25,352 nt of DNA, taken from the NCBI GenBank assembly GCA_035540915.1, contig DATLFQ010000161.1, positions 1 to 25,352 on the forward strand. The letters run 5' to 3'. The translations under genes were made by a program, and so were the position numbers. Each line of letters opens with the position of its first letter. Positions within the stretch are counted from its first letter, which is position 1. A model generated the notes under the pieces. The model made no database searches. It saw only the letters and a program-made list of their open reading frames with translations, and was not told the DNA's origin. Origin of the DNA: DATLFQ01 sp035540915. GTDB lineage: Bacteria > Actinomycetota > Acidimicrobiia > Acidimicrobiales > GCA-2861595. Below, piece after piece: positions 7,484-15,650 of this stretch.

Positions 7484-7644
7484 GGGTCACGAACCGCACC
7501 GCCAAAGGTTGGCACCGAGCGGACTCGGCGGCCATCTGCCTGCAGATCGAGAGCCGGGTCGCCGTCGTCCGCACCATGGATGGTAGGCCGCCCATCGGTG
7601 CGCCCGTCGGTCCGAGCGGCTTCGCCCGCCGGACCAGGTCGGCG

Positions 7645-8589
7645 TCAGATGCCGACGCCGACGCGTTCCTTCTTCGCGGCGATCCTCGCGGCGACGATGG
7701 CCACCAGGAGACCTACGGAGAGACCGATCACGGCCGATGCCGCCGTGTTGGCGAGCCACACCAGCACGCCGCTGAGCGAACCGGCACCGTCCACGATTTT
7801 CTCCAGGTCGTGGACGAGGTCGTAGGGACCGTGCCAGCCGAGCTCGTCGCTGCCGACCAGGAGGATGTGCCCGCCGACCCACAGCATGGCGGCCGTCCCG
7901 ATCCGCGCCAGCCAACGGAGCAGGACCGGCATCGCCTTCACCAGCCTCCGACCGAGACCCTGGGCCTGGAGCGACGCCCGCTGCGTCAGGGCCAGGCCGG
8001 CGTCGTCCATTTTCACGATGCCGGCAACGAGGCCGTAGACCACCGCCGTCACAAGCAGCGCGACGACGACCAGGATGACGGCGCGAGCCAGCAGCGGCTC
8101 GTCGATCACCTCCTTGAGCGAGATGACCATGATCTCGGCGGACAGGATGAAGTCGGTACGGATCGCTCCTGAGACGGTGGCGCGTTCGGCCTCGGGGCCC
8201 TTGACGGCGGCTGGCACGTCGTGGTCGTGGTCATCGCCCTTGACGGCATGCAGGATCTTGTGGGCGCCCTCGTAGCAGAGGAACACGCCCCCGGCCATCA
8301 GGATGATCTCGACCAGCGTCGGCGCCACCTCGCTGAGCGCGATCGCCACCGGCAGGATGAACAGGAGCTTGTTGCGCAGCGAGCCCTTGGCGATCTGCAT
8401 GATGATCGGCAGCTCACGGCGGGCGGCCAGGCCCTGCACGTAGGCCGGGGTCACCGCCGTGTCGTCGACGACGACGCCCGCCGCCCGGGCGAGCATGAAG
8501 GCGGCGGCACCGACATCGTCGATGGAAGCTGCGGCGAGCTTCGCCAGCGCAGCGACGTCGTCGAGCAACCCGACCAGTCCCCCTGCCAT
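7645..8589 (-). CDS. DUF808/YedI-family inner-membrane protein
   Basis: 314 residues from ATG 8589, with a GGAGAGG site 6-12 nt upstream. The start MAGGLVGLLDDVAALAKLAA, the segment SIDDVGAAAFMLARAAGVVVDD and the later KGSLRNKLLFILPVAIALS are the recognised signature of the DUF808 family (E. coli YedI, about 305 residues). Several hydrophobic segments are visible (about 85-115, 165-225, 255-305). The motif LCYEGAHKILH and a DDHDHD stretch, possible metal ligands, follow the first of them. The function of the family is unknown. A TACCTT hexamer lies about 30 nt upstream. The gene is divergent from the small ORF at 8767. Confidence 0.9.
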   Translation of the reverse strand: MAGGLVGLLDDVAALAKLAAASIDDVGAAAFMLARAAGVVVDDTAVTPAYVQGLAARRELPIIMQIAKGSLRNKLLFILPVAIALSEVAPTLVEIILMAGGVFLCYEGAHKILHAVKGDDHDHDVPAAVKGPEAERATVSGAIRTDFILSAEIMVISLKEVIDEPLLARAVILVVVALLVTAVVYGLVAGIVKMDDAGLALTQRASLQAQGLGRRLVKAMPVLLRWLARIGTAAMLWVGGHILLVGSDELGWHGPYDLVHDLEKIVDGAGSLSGVLVWLANTAASAVIGLSVGLLVAIVAARIAAKKERVGVGI

Positions 8590-8733
8590 CCCGGCCCTCT
8601 CCGTTGCCGACGGTGTCCTGCCGAAGGTACTCGGCCACCCGCACCCACCGGGTCCCCAGCCGGCGAGGTGGCGACGTGTTGCTGCGTGCCATGAGGTCGC
8701 AGAGGGAACGATGCCGGCCGGCGTCGGCTCCCC

Positions 8734-8739
8734 TACCGT
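8734..8739 (+). promoter_or_regulatory. Probable -10 (TACCGT) of the small ORF
   Basis: TACCGT lies 27 nt before ATG 8767, giving a leader of about 20 nt that contains the AGGAG site. The same hexamer occurs before the YcnI-like gene. No clear -35 was seen. Confidence 0.35.
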
Positions 8740-8766
8740 GGTGCCACCGACGAGAGGAGCCGAGAG

Positions 8767-8931
8767 ATGACCGACGCCCTGGCCGTACGGGCCGAGACCC
8801 CCGACGGGAGCGGAACGGCACCCTGCGCCTGCTGCGCGCCGCCGGCTGACGCAGCCTCGGAAATCGAGGAACTGGAGCGCAAGCGGGCGGCCGTCGAGCG
8901 CCGCCTGGCCGAACTCGAATCGCAGGGGTGA
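8767..8931 (+). CDS. Small Cys-rich/coiled-coil protein, 54 residues
   Basis: ATG 8767 has a strong AGGAG about 7 nt upstream. The product has a CACC motif at residues 20-23 in a Pro/Ala-rich part, then a charged helix (about 31-52, EIEELERKRAAVERRLAELE) likely to form a coiled coil. No family is recognised. Its TGA overlaps GTG 8928. The following gene (isocitrate lyase-like) is broken, and its first conserved residues lie in the +1 frame of this ORF. It could therefore be an independent small protein or the shifted N-terminus of that pseudogene. Confidence 0.5.
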   Translation: MTDALAVRAETPDGSGTAPCACCAPPADAASEIEELERKRAAVERRLAELESQG

Positions 8932-9833
8932 CGAGCGCCCGCAGGCGCCGGTCAACGGCGACGCGCTTCGCGCCCGGCTGGCCGCGGGCGAGACCGTCGC
9001 CCTGGCCGGGTGCTTCGACGCGCTGTCGGCGCGGCTGGCGGCGGCTGCGGGGTTCGGGGGCCTGTTCCTGTCCGGCTACTGCACCTCGGCCACCCTCCTC
9101 GGCCTTCCCAATTTCGGCTACCTGACCCAGACCGAGATGGCCGAGGTCGCCCGGCGGGTGTGCCGCACCGTCCCCGGCGCCCAGGTGGTGGTCGACGGCG
9201 ACACCGGCTAATGGAACGCCCTCAACACGGTCCGCACGATCGAGCTGTACGAGGAGGCCGGCGGCGCCGGCATCTTCCTGGAGGACCAGGTCTGGCCGAA
9301 GAAGTGCGGGCACATGGCCGGCAAGCGGGTCGTGCCGCGCGACGACTGGCTGGCCAAGCTGCGGGCCGCACTGGACACACGCGAGCACCTCTTCGTCACC
9401 GCCCGTACCGACGCCCGGGCCGCCGTCGGCCTGGACGAGGCGTGCGAGCGGGCCCGCATGGCGGCCGACCTGGGCGTGGACGCCGTGTTCGTCGAGGCTC
9501 CCGAGTCGCCCGAGGAGATGAAGGCCATCCCGCGAGCCACACCGGGTTGCATACGGGTGGCCAACATGATCGAGGGCGGCCGCACGCCGCTGCGGACGCC
9601 GGCCAGCTGCACGAGCTGGGCTTCGACCTGGTCGTGTCCCCACTCCCGGCCTGCTGGCGGCCGCCCGCCAGATGCAGGCGGCCTACGCCGTGCTCGCCGA
9701 GCGGGGAACCCTAAGGGACGACCTCGAACTGGTCCTGTCCTTCGACGAATTCAGCCCGGTGGTCGAGCTCGACCGGCACTACGGGCTCGAGGCCCGTTAC
9801 ACGGGCAGCCCCGATCAGGCCGGTCTGGAGTAG
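8930..9833 (+). pseudogene. Isocitrate lyase/PEP mutase-family gene, disrupted
   Basis: About 300 codons of an ICL/PEP mutase superfamily protein are recognisable: ALRARLAAGETVAL, GCFDALSARLA, SGYCTSATLLGLPNFGYLT, VVVDGDTG (Mg-binding loop), GIFLEDQVWPKKCGHMAGK (active-site KKCGH), FVTARTDARA, VFVEAPES, MIEGGRTPL, LGFDLVVSPL, GLLAAARQMQAAY and a C-terminal tail ending at TAG 9831. It is broken at three or four points. TAA at 9209 replaces the Tyr of GDTGYGN. A frame change at about 9604 and another at about 9645 are needed to follow the homology. The initial frame is open back to 8771 but has no ATG, GTG or TTG. Intact relatives split C-C bonds of 2-methylisocitrate, oxaloacetate or similar acids, or act on phosphonates. 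Base calling errors are an alternative to true decay. Confidence 0.85.
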
Positions 9834-10289
9834 TCCTTGGCCGCTTGGTCGAGGACGAACGAGACGCACGGTCGCCGCCGACGGCGTTGGTCTCGACATT
9901 GTCTCGACAGCGGTGTCACGGGGCGGGCGGGCCGTGACGGATCGCGACGCGCCGACGCATGCGCGCGGTGGCTGACCGGTGTCGGCGGTCGGAAAACGAC
10001 GGCGCCCCTTGGGCCGGCGAAGCGCAGATCGACGGCGGCGCCGAGCCGCATCCAGGACGTGGCCAATGCCGCCGTCGGTCGGCGACGGCAGTTGGGTCGG
10101 CTGGGCCGCCTCGTCGGTCATGCCCCAGAGTGGCCGGAAACGGGGGCTCGGCGTGCGCGGCTGATTCTCGGAAATCCGACCGGGACCCTGGCCCGTGCCA
10201 CTGCGGCGTGGCACCCTGGGCACCGCGTCAGGTGCGCTCCCGCGGCGGAGGACGAACACGGCGTTCCAGCGACCTGAGGGGGGAGACGG
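9834..10289. other. 456 bases without a supported gene
   Basis: I see no coding region with credible protein character on either strand. The only structured element is a direct repeat, GTCTCGACA at 9890-9898 and 9901-9909, with 11-bp phasing. The 3' end carries the AGGGGGGAGA ribosome site of the oxidoreductase gene. Confidence 0.5.
9890..9909. repeat. GTCTCGACA direct repeat with 11-bp period
   Basis: Two exact 9-bp copies are separated by TT. One helical turn of spacing is compatible with a regulator site, but the nearest gene start is about 380 bp away, so its meaning is unclear. Confidence 0.5.
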
Positions 10290-11663
10290 ATGAGCACCAT
10301 CACGGAACTACGCCAAGGCGTGCAGGGACCGGTGATCGAGCCCGGCGAGGAGGGCTACGAGGACCACCGCCGGGTGTACAACTTCATGCACGACCGCCAT
10401 CCCGCGGTCATCGTGCGGGCGACGACCACCGCCGACGTCGTCGCCGCCGTCGGCTACGCCCGCGACAACGGCCTCGACCTGGCGGTGCGCGGCGGGGGCC
10501 ACAGCGTGCCTGGTTTCGGCACGTGCGACGACGGCCTGGTGCTGGACCTGTCCCTCATGAACAGCGTCGTCGTGGACCCGGCGCGCCGGACCGCCCGGGC
10601 CGGCGGTGGCGCCACGTGGGGCGACTTCAACGAGGCCACCCATGCCCACGGGCTGGCGACCACGGGCGGCATCATCTCGACCACGGGCGTCACCGGCCTC
10701 ACGCTCGGCGGCGGCATCGGGTATCTGACGCGCGGCTGCGGCCTGTCGTGCGACAACGTGGTCGGCGCCGAAGTGGTCACCGCCGACGGCCGGATCCTGA
10801 CCGCCAGCGACTCCGCCAACGAGGACCTGTTCTGGGCCCTGCGGGGCGGAGGCGGGAACTTCGGCGTGGTCACCGCCCTCGAGTTCCGCCTCCATCCCGT
10901 GACCACCATCTACGGCGGGCCGCTGTTCTACGAGGTCGACGACGCGGCCGCCGTGATGGCGTCCTACGACGAGTTCATCGAGGACGCGCCCGGCCAGGTC
11001 GGCGCCTTCTTCGCCTGGCAGATCGCCCCACCGCTCCCGTTCATCCCCGAAGACCGCCACGGCGACCTGTTCTGCGCCATCGTGACGTGCTGGAGCGGGC
11101 CGGTCGACGAGGGCGAGCAGGCCCTCGCGCCCCTGCGGGCGGCCGCCGAGGTCAAGGCCGAGCACGTGGGAGCCATGCCCTATCCGGCGCTCAACTCCGC
11201 GTTCGACGGCCTGGTGCCCCGCGGTCTGCAGCACTACTGGAAAGCGGACTTCGTGCGCGAGCTCACGCCAGAGGCGATCACGGCTCACATCGAGCACGGC
11301 AGGAAAACACCGTATGTCAGCTCGACCATGCACCTGTACCCGATCAACGCGGCCGTGCATCGGGTCGGGCCGGAGGAGACGGCGTTCGCCCACCGCGACG
11401 CCAAGTACGCGGCGGTGATCGCCGGCATGTGGCCCGATCCGGCCGACAACGAGGACAACATCCGCTGGGTGCGGGACTACTACGACGCCATCCACCCCCA
11501 CTCCGGCACGCAGGGCGGCTACATCAACTTCATGGCCGGCGACGACGCCGAGCGCGCGCCGGAGAACTACGGCCGCAACTACGAGCGCCTGTGCCGGGTC
11601 AAGGCCGCCTACGACCCGGAGAACCTCTTCCACCTCAACCAGAACATCCAGCCGTCGGGCTGA
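10290..11663 (+). CDS. FAD-linked oxidoreductase, BBE/6-HDNO type
   Basis: 457 residues, ATG preceded by AGGGGGGAGA. The FAD-binding PP-loop contains VRGGGHSVPGFG, with H71 in the position of the histidine that binds FAD covalently in 6-hydroxy-D-nicotine oxidase. The loop GIISTTGVTGLTLGGGIGYLTRGCGLSCDNV corresponds to GxCPTVGxGG... in berberine bridge enzyme-like proteins, but the second anchoring Cys is replaced by Ile, so single (His) attachment is expected. The segment LFWALRGGGGNFGVVT is typical. The C-terminus YGRNYERLCRVKAAYDPENLF is the BBE domain. Such enzymes oxidise alcohols, amines or sugars with O2; the substrate cannot be told from sequence. It stands alone, without operon partners. 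Confidence 0.93.
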   Translation: MSTITELRQGVQGPVIEPGEEGYEDHRRVYNFMHDRHPAVIVRATTTADVVAAVGYARDNGLDLAVRGGGHSVPGFGTCDDGLVLDLSLMNSVVVDPARRTARAGGGATWGDFNEATHAHGLATTGGIISTTGVTGLTLGGGIGYLTRGCGLSCDNVVGAEVVTADGRILTASDSANEDLFWALRGGGGNFGVVTALEFRLHPVTTIYGGPLFYEVDDAAAVMASYDEFIEDAPGQVGAFFAWQIAPPLPFIPEDRHGDLFCAIVTCWSGPVDEGEQALAPLRAAAEVKAEHVGAMPYPALNSAFDGLVPRGLQHYWKADFVRELTPEAITAHIEHGRKTPYVSSTMHLYPINAAVHRVGPEETAFAHRDAKYAAVIAGMWPDPADNEDNIRWVRDYYDAIHPHSGTQGGYINFMAGDDAERAPENYGRNYERLCRVKAAYDPENLFHLNQNIQPSG

Positions 11664-11795
11664 CGCAGGGTCCCCCCCGCGTCGCGACCGGTTCCCATCG
11701 CATCCGGGCAACCGTCTCGATCGGCGTGACCGGTCGCGGACCCGCTGCCCTCGGTCACGCCCCGGACCGGGCCGGGCCCGGCACGAGACGCCAGC

Positions 11796-11801
11796 TACCG
11801 T
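11796..11801 (+). promoter_or_regulatory. -10 (TACCGT) for a leaderless YcnI-like message
   Basis: TACCGT is followed by 8 nt and GTG 11810. No ribosome site is seen before that GTG, which fits transcription starting at the start codon. Confidence 0.45.
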
Positions 11802-11809
11802 CTGTCGGC

Positions 11810-12451
11810 GTGCGGTGGCAGCGGCTCCTCGTGGCGACCGCGCTGGCGGCGCGGCTCACCGGCGCTCTCGAGCCGGCCGCCGCCCACTCGTGCTCGCGGC
11901 CCGTCGAGGTCCCCGTCGGCGAACCGACCGTGGTCAGCATCGCCGTCTCGGCCGAGGCCGAGCCCGTAGTCCAGGTCGCAGCCCGCATCCCGGACGGGTT
12001 CACCGTCGAGTCCGTCACCCAGACCGGCTCCTGGCAGGCCGAGCAGGACGGTGCCACGGTTCGCTGGCGGGGCGGGAGCGTGATCGCCTTCGGGTGCGAC
12101 TACCTCTCGGTGCGGGGAACGGCGACCCAGAAGGGGCGCCTGGTGTTCCCGGTGACGACCACCACGGCCGACGGCACGACCCGCGAGCTGCGGTCGACCG
12201 ACCCGGCCGACGAGGACGCGGCGCAGGTGGTGTTCGCCGGTGTGCCGGTCGGCACCGGTGACGGCGGTGGCTCGTCGAGCGGCATCGTCGCCGGTGCCGT
12301 GGCTGTCACCGCGGTCCTGGTCGGCACCGGCGTGTGGGCAGCGCGCCGAGGCGGCGCCGAGGCCGTGCCGGCCGCCCGGCGGCCGCCGAACCGCGGCGGG
12401 GCGAAGGCCCGCCGGCCCCGCAAGCGCCGGCGGCCGGCCCGGAAGCGCTGA
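11810..12451 (+). CDS. YcnI-like (DUF1775) exported protein with basic C-terminal tail
   Basis: 213 residues from GTG 11810. A signal peptide (1-25) ends at AAA, and the mature protein begins HSCSRPVEVPVGEP. A histidine directly after the cleavage site is the copper ligand in YcnI proteins. The domain (about 26-145) has the DUF1775 features VxxRIPDGFTVESVTQTGSW and VRWRGGSVIAFG. A linker, one membrane segment (about 162-182, GIVAGAVAVTAVLVG) and a tail of about 30 residues rich in Arg, Lys and Pro follow. Unlike usual ycnI loci, no CopD/YcnJ gene is adjacent. The gene faces the metal ABC permease gene, separated by 27 bases. A role in copper handling is inferred from the family only. Confidence 0.75.
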   Translation: MRWQRLLVATALAARLTGALEPAAAHSCSRPVEVPVGEPTVVSIAVSAEAEPVVQVAARIPDGFTVESVTQTGSWQAEQDGATVRWRGGSVIAFGCDYLSVRGTATQKGRLVFPVTTTTADGTTRELRSTDPADEDAAQVVFAGVPVGTGDGGGSSSGIVAGAVAVTAVLVGTGVWAARRGGAEAVPAARRPPNRGGAKARRPRKRRRPARKR

Positions 12452-12478
12452 CCGGGGCGACCGGGCCCCTCCCCCGGG

Positions 12479-13315
12479 TTACCCGGTTCGGGCCAGGCTG
12501 CGCAGGCCTCGGGTGCCGGTGGCCGCGAACACGGCGGCGAAGAGGGCGGCGCCGACCAGGACGATGGTCGGACCGGACTGCACGTCCAGGTGGTAGCTCA
12601 GGTTCATGCCGACGAAGCCGCAGACGGCGCCGATCCCGGTCGCCAGGCCGAGCATCCGGCTGAACGAGTTGGTGAGCATCCGGGCGACCGTCGCCGGGAT
12701 CACGAGGGTGGCCGCGATGAGGGTGACGCCGAGCACCTGCATGGTGGCCAGGATCGACACGGCCAGCACCAGCATGAGCAGTGCGTCGACGCGGGCGGTG
12801 CGCACGCCCGACGCCTCGGCCACCTCGGGATCGAAGGTGGTGAACAGCAGCCTGCGGTACCCGAAGAAGACCACGACGGCGACGGCCACGGCGACGGCGG
12901 CGACGGCCCAGACGTCGGCCCCGTCGACGCCGAGGACGCTGCCGAACAGCGCCGCGTCGAAACTCCGCCCCCGCCGCCCGAAGACGGCGAACAGGGCCAG
13001 GCCGAGCGCGAACGAGGCCGTGGTGATGACGCCGATCGCCGCGTCCGCGCCGATCACCCGCCGCCGCGTGACGCCGTTGATCATCAGCGCCGAGGCCACC
13101 CCCCAGGTGCCGGCGCCGACCAGGAAGTTGACGCCCAGCAGGGCACTGGCTGCGAACCCGCCGAAGATTGCGTGCGACAGCCCGTGGCCGATGTAGCTCA
13201 TCCCCTTCAGCACCACGAAGACGCCGACCAGGCCGCAGAGCGCGCCGGCGATGGTGGCCACCGCCAGGCCGTTGCGGAAGAACTCGAACTCGAAGGGCGC
13301 CAGCAGGTCCCCCAT
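12479..13315 (-). CDS. Metal ABC transporter permease (ABC-3 family, ZnuB/MntB type)
   Basis: 278 residues from ATG 13315, which overlaps the ATPase stop by one base (TGATG). The N-terminus FEFEFFRNGLAVATIAGALCGLVGVFVVLKGMSYIGHGLSHA is characteristic of ABC-3 permeases. About eight membrane segments can be traced, with LLFTTFDPEVAEASGVRTARVDALLMLVLAV and LGVTLIAATLVIPATVARMLTNSF as conserved blocks. It forms the channel with the ATPase and lipoprotein encoded upstream. Zinc and manganese transporters share this family, so the metal is not decided by sequence. Confidence 0.93.
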   Translation of the reverse strand: MGDLLAPFEFEFFRNGLAVATIAGALCGLVGVFVVLKGMSYIGHGLSHAIFGGFAASALLGVNFLVGAGTWGVASALMINGVTRRRVIGADAAIGVITTASFALGLALFAVFGRRGRSFDAALFGSVLGVDGADVWAVAAVAVAVAVVVFFGYRRLLFTTFDPEVAEASGVRTARVDALLMLVLAVSILATMQVLGVTLIAATLVIPATVARMLTNSFSRMLGLATGIGAVCGFVGMNLSYHLDVQSGPTIVLVGAALFAAVFAATGTRGLRSLARTG

Positions 13316-14094
13316 CAGGCGCCCGTCCTTCGCAGCGGGACGACGTTGCCGCCCGGCTCGTAGTGGTCGAGGACGACCGGCATCCCGGCGTGCTCCAGGA
13401 CCTCCATGCGGGCGCCGTAGGTCCGCTCCAGCACCTCGGGCGTGAGGACGTCGCGCGGCCGGCCCTGGCCGAGCACGACGGTGTTGAGGCAGACCAGGTG
13501 CGGCAGGTGGGCGGCGATGCCGTTGAGGTCGTGGGTGGTCAACACGACGGCCAGCCCGTCGCGATTGAGGTCGTCGAGCAGGTGCAGGATCTCGTGGCGC
13601 GTGCGCACGTCGACGCCCGAAGTGGGCTCGTCCAGGAGGAGCAGCTGGGGTCGGCCGAGCAGGGCACGGGCGATGAACACCCGCTGCTGCTGCCCGCCGG
13701 AGAGGTCCCGGATGTGCCGGTCCGCCAGCTGATCGATCCCGAGCCGGGCCAGGGTCTCGCCCACCTCCGCCCGCTCCGCCCGGCTGGGCCACGGCAGCAT
13801 CCGGCCGGACGTGCGGGCCATCAGGACGCACTCGGCTACCGTCACCGGGAAGCTCCAGTTGACCGCCTCGACCTGCGGCACGTACCCCACCCGCAGGCCC
13901 GGGCGCCGCCACACCGCCCCGGCCAGCGGGCGCACCGTTCCGAGCACCGCCCGCAGCAGCGTGCTCTTGCCCGACCCCGACGGGCCCACCACCCCGGTGA
14001 ACTGCGCGGTGGCCACGACCAGGTCGACGTCGACCAGCACCGGCGCGCCGCCGTAGGCACAGGTCGCCCCTTCGACACGGACCAGCTCGTTCAC
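13315..14094 (-). CDS. Metal ABC transporter ATP-binding protein (ZnuC/MntA type)
   Basis: 259 residues from GTG 14094, overlapping the lipoprotein stop by four bases (GTGA). Walker A is GPSGSGKST (37-45), followed by a Q-loop (YVPQVEAVNWSFPVTV), the signature LSGGQQQR, Walker B LLLLDEPTSGVD and the switch TTHD. The sequence VPQxxxxNWSFPVTVxE is typical of the zinc/manganese import branch. All ATPase motifs are intact. It energises import through the permease encoded directly downstream. Confidence 0.95.
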   Translation of the reverse strand: MNELVRVEGATCAYGGAPVLVDVDLVVATAQFTGVVGPSGSGKSTLLRAVLGTVRPLAGAVWRRPGLRVGYVPQVEAVNWSFPVTVAECVLMARTSGRMLPWPSRAERAEVGETLARLGIDQLADRHIRDLSGGQQQRVFIARALLGRPQLLLLDEPTSGVDVRTRHEILHLLDDLNRDGLAVVLTTHDLNGIAAHLPHLVCLNTVVLGQGRPRDVLTPEVLERTYGARMEVLEHAGMPVVLDHYEPGGNVVPLRRTGA

Positions 14095-15095
14095 TGCGGG
14101 TAGCTCGCCCGGTCCGGCGCCACGTCGCGGACCTCGAGGGCCTCCAGCGGCGACGGGTCGCCGCCGAGCGCCCGGGTCATGGTGACGTAGTTCACGCGCA
14201 TGAGGCCCAACCAGGAGTGCTCGGGATCGCCCGGGGCGCCGGGGAGGTCGTCGTCGCGCAGCTCGTCGACGTAGCGGACGCCGGACTCCCGGCCGATCTG
14301 CTCCAGCACCGGGCTCGGGAACACCTCGGAACCGAAGATCGCCGGCACGCCCTCGGCCCTGACCTGCTCGATCAGGCCGGCCACCTCGCGAGGGGTGGGG
14401 TCCTCGAAGTCGGACACCTGAATGGCGCCGATGACCCTCCAGCCGTAGGTCCGGGCGAAGTAGGCGTAGGCGTCGTGGTAGGTGAGCAGCTCCCGTTCGG
14501 GCACCGTGGCGAAGGCCGCCCGCATGGCCGCGTCGAACCGGTCCACCAGGGTCGAGAACGCCGCGAAGTTGGCCCCGTAGTAGGACCCGTTGGCCGGGTC
14601 CCGCGCCGACATGTCGTCCTTCACGATCTCGGCGTAACGGCGGGCGAGCGTCGGGTCGGTCCACAGGTGTGGGTTCGGCTTGCCCTCGGCCTCGGGGAAC
14701 GAGAAGTCGTAGATGTACTCCTCCTCGCTGATCGCGCGATCCCCCAGCTCGACGATCTCGGCGCCGTCCTTCAGGTTCTCCTCGGCCAGCTGCCGGGTCG
14801 GCTCCTCAAGAGCCAGCCCGTTGACGTAGACGACATCGGCCCGCGAGAGCAGCTCGGCCACGCTGGGCCGTGGCTCGAAGGTGTGCGAATTGGTGCCCTC
14901 CGGCACGATGCCCCGGACGTCGGCGCGGTCGCCCACGATGTTGGCCACGATGCTGGTGATGGGCGCCACCGTGGTGGCCACCGTCAGCCGGTCAGCCGCG
15001 CCGGTCCCCGACGGCGCATCGCCGTCGTCGCCGCAGCCCGCGAAGAGGAACGCCAGCGCCACCGTGCCGAGCAACGCCTCCCGCCGCACGGACAT
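14091..15095 (-). CDS. Metal-binding lipoprotein, cluster A-I solute-binding protein (ZnuA/MntC type)
   Basis: 334 residues from ATG 15095, with GGAG close upstream. A lipoprotein signal ends at FAGC (C21); Phe at -3 is slightly unusual. The metal ligands expected of PF01297 proteins are visible: H71 (SHTFEP), H143 (NPHLWTDP) and H207 (TYHDAYAYF). An acidic ligand is likely in the GSEVFPSP to VDELRDDDLPG part. An acidic, His-poor loop (about 116-137, SEEEYIYDFSFPEAEG) replaces the His-rich loop of many zinc-specific ZnuA proteins. This leaves zinc or manganese open. It is the second gene of the Fur-lipoprotein-ATPase-permease cluster and captures metal outside the membrane. Confidence 0.93.
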   Translation of the reverse strand: MSVRREALLGTVALAFLFAGCGDDGDAPSGTGAADRLTVATTVAPITSIVANIVGDRADVRGIVPEGTNSHTFEPRPSVAELLSRADVVYVNGLALEEPTRQLAEENLKDGAEIVELGDRAISEEEYIYDFSFPEAEGKPNPHLWTDPTLARRYAEIVKDDMSARDPANGSYYGANFAAFSTLVDRFDAAMRAAFATVPERELLTYHDAYAYFARTYGWRVIGAIQVSDFEDPTPREVAGLIEQVRAEGVPAIFGSEVFPSPVLEQIGRESGVRYVDELRDDDLPGAPGDPEHSWLGLMRVNYVTMTRALGGDPSPLEALEVRDVAPDRASYPQ

Positions 15096-15103
15096 GTCTC
15101 CGG

Positions 15104-15109
15104 AGCCTA
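15104..15109 (-). promoter_or_regulatory. Possible internal -10 (TAGGCT) before the lipoprotein gene
   Basis: On the minus strand TAGGCT is followed by 8 nt and ATG 15095. It lies in the 38-base gap after the Fur-type gene and could give separate transcription of the transporter. Confidence 0.35.
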
Positions 15110-15133
15110 CCCGCTACCTGGATGCTCCTGCGC

Positions 15134-15574
15134 CTAGATCGCATCTCGTCCCTGGCTGCACTCTCGGCACCGCCCGACGAGGGCGAAGTGCCGGGAGCTG
15201 ACGGCGAAGCCGTAGTCCCGGGCGAGCGCCCGCTCCAGCGGTCGGAACACGGTCGGCGGTACCTCGGCGACGGCGCCGCAGTCCTCGCACACCAGGTGCT
15301 GGTGTGGCTCGTCGGCCAGGTGGTAGACGGCCGGACCGTGTCCCAGGTGGGTGTGCTCGACCACGCCGAGCCGGCGCAGGGTGTCGAGCGTCCGGTAGAT
15401 GGTGGCCCGGTGGACCTCGGGGTGGACCCGGGCGACCTCGGCCGCCAGCTCCTCGGCCGTGCGGTGGTCGCCGGCCTCCGCCAGCGCGGTCAGCAGTGCC
15501 CGCCGGGCGGTCGTGATGCGCTCGCCCCGGGCGCGCAACGAGTCCACCAGCGCCGCCACACGATCGGTGCCCAC
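15134..15574 (-). CDS. Fur-family metalloregulator, probably Zur-like
   Basis: 146 residues from GTG 15574. The winged helix has RITTARRALLTAL and HRATIYRTLDTLRRLGVVEH (recognition helix about 55-68). The dimerisation part has HQHLVCEDCG (H91, H93, C96, C99) and GRCREC (C136, C139), i.e. two CxxC pairs of a structural zinc site. Regulatory ligands may include H80-region and H129 residues. It is the first gene of the cluster with the metal lipoprotein and ABC genes, so metal-dependent repression of uptake is expected. Zur is favoured over Fur or Mur by context only. I found no clear inverted-repeat Zur box in the 76 bases upstream. Confidence 0.9.
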   Translation of the reverse strand: MGTDRVAALVDSLRARGERITTARRALLTALAEAGDHRTAEELAAEVARVHPEVHRATIYRTLDTLRRLGVVEHTHLGHGPAVYHLADEPHQHLVCEDCGAVAEVPPTVFRPLERALARDYGFAVSSRHFALVGRCRECSQGRDAI

Positions 15575-15582
15575 GCCGGTGC

Positions 15583-15588
15583 AGCGTA
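15583..15588 (-). promoter_or_regulatory. -10 (TACGCT) for a leaderless Fur-type regulator message
   Basis: TACGCT on the minus strand is followed by 8 nt and GTG 15574. No ribosome site precedes the GTG. The same hexamer occurs before the SpoIIE-type gene. Confidence 0.45.
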
Positions 15589-15650
15589 GGTGTCAGCGGA
15601 ACCAGGCATCCGCCGCGCGGGCCAGGCTCTCGCGGGCGACGGGTGACTGA

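Noticed and set aside
9711..10259. Minus-strand open frame between the pseudogene and the oxidoreductase gene
   Set aside because: Arg/Pro-rich composition, no ribosome site or family; its end runs antisense to the real tail of the ICL-family pseudogene.
9959..11809. Long plus frame running into the YcnI-like gene
   Set aside because: It overlaps the FAD oxidoreductase in a different frame; only the part after GTG 11810 has a signal peptide and domain.
12474..12486. Palindrome CCGGGT-T-ACCCGG as a terminator between convergent genes
   Set aside because: A one-base loop and no T-run; it overlaps the permease stop codon and is not a credible terminator.
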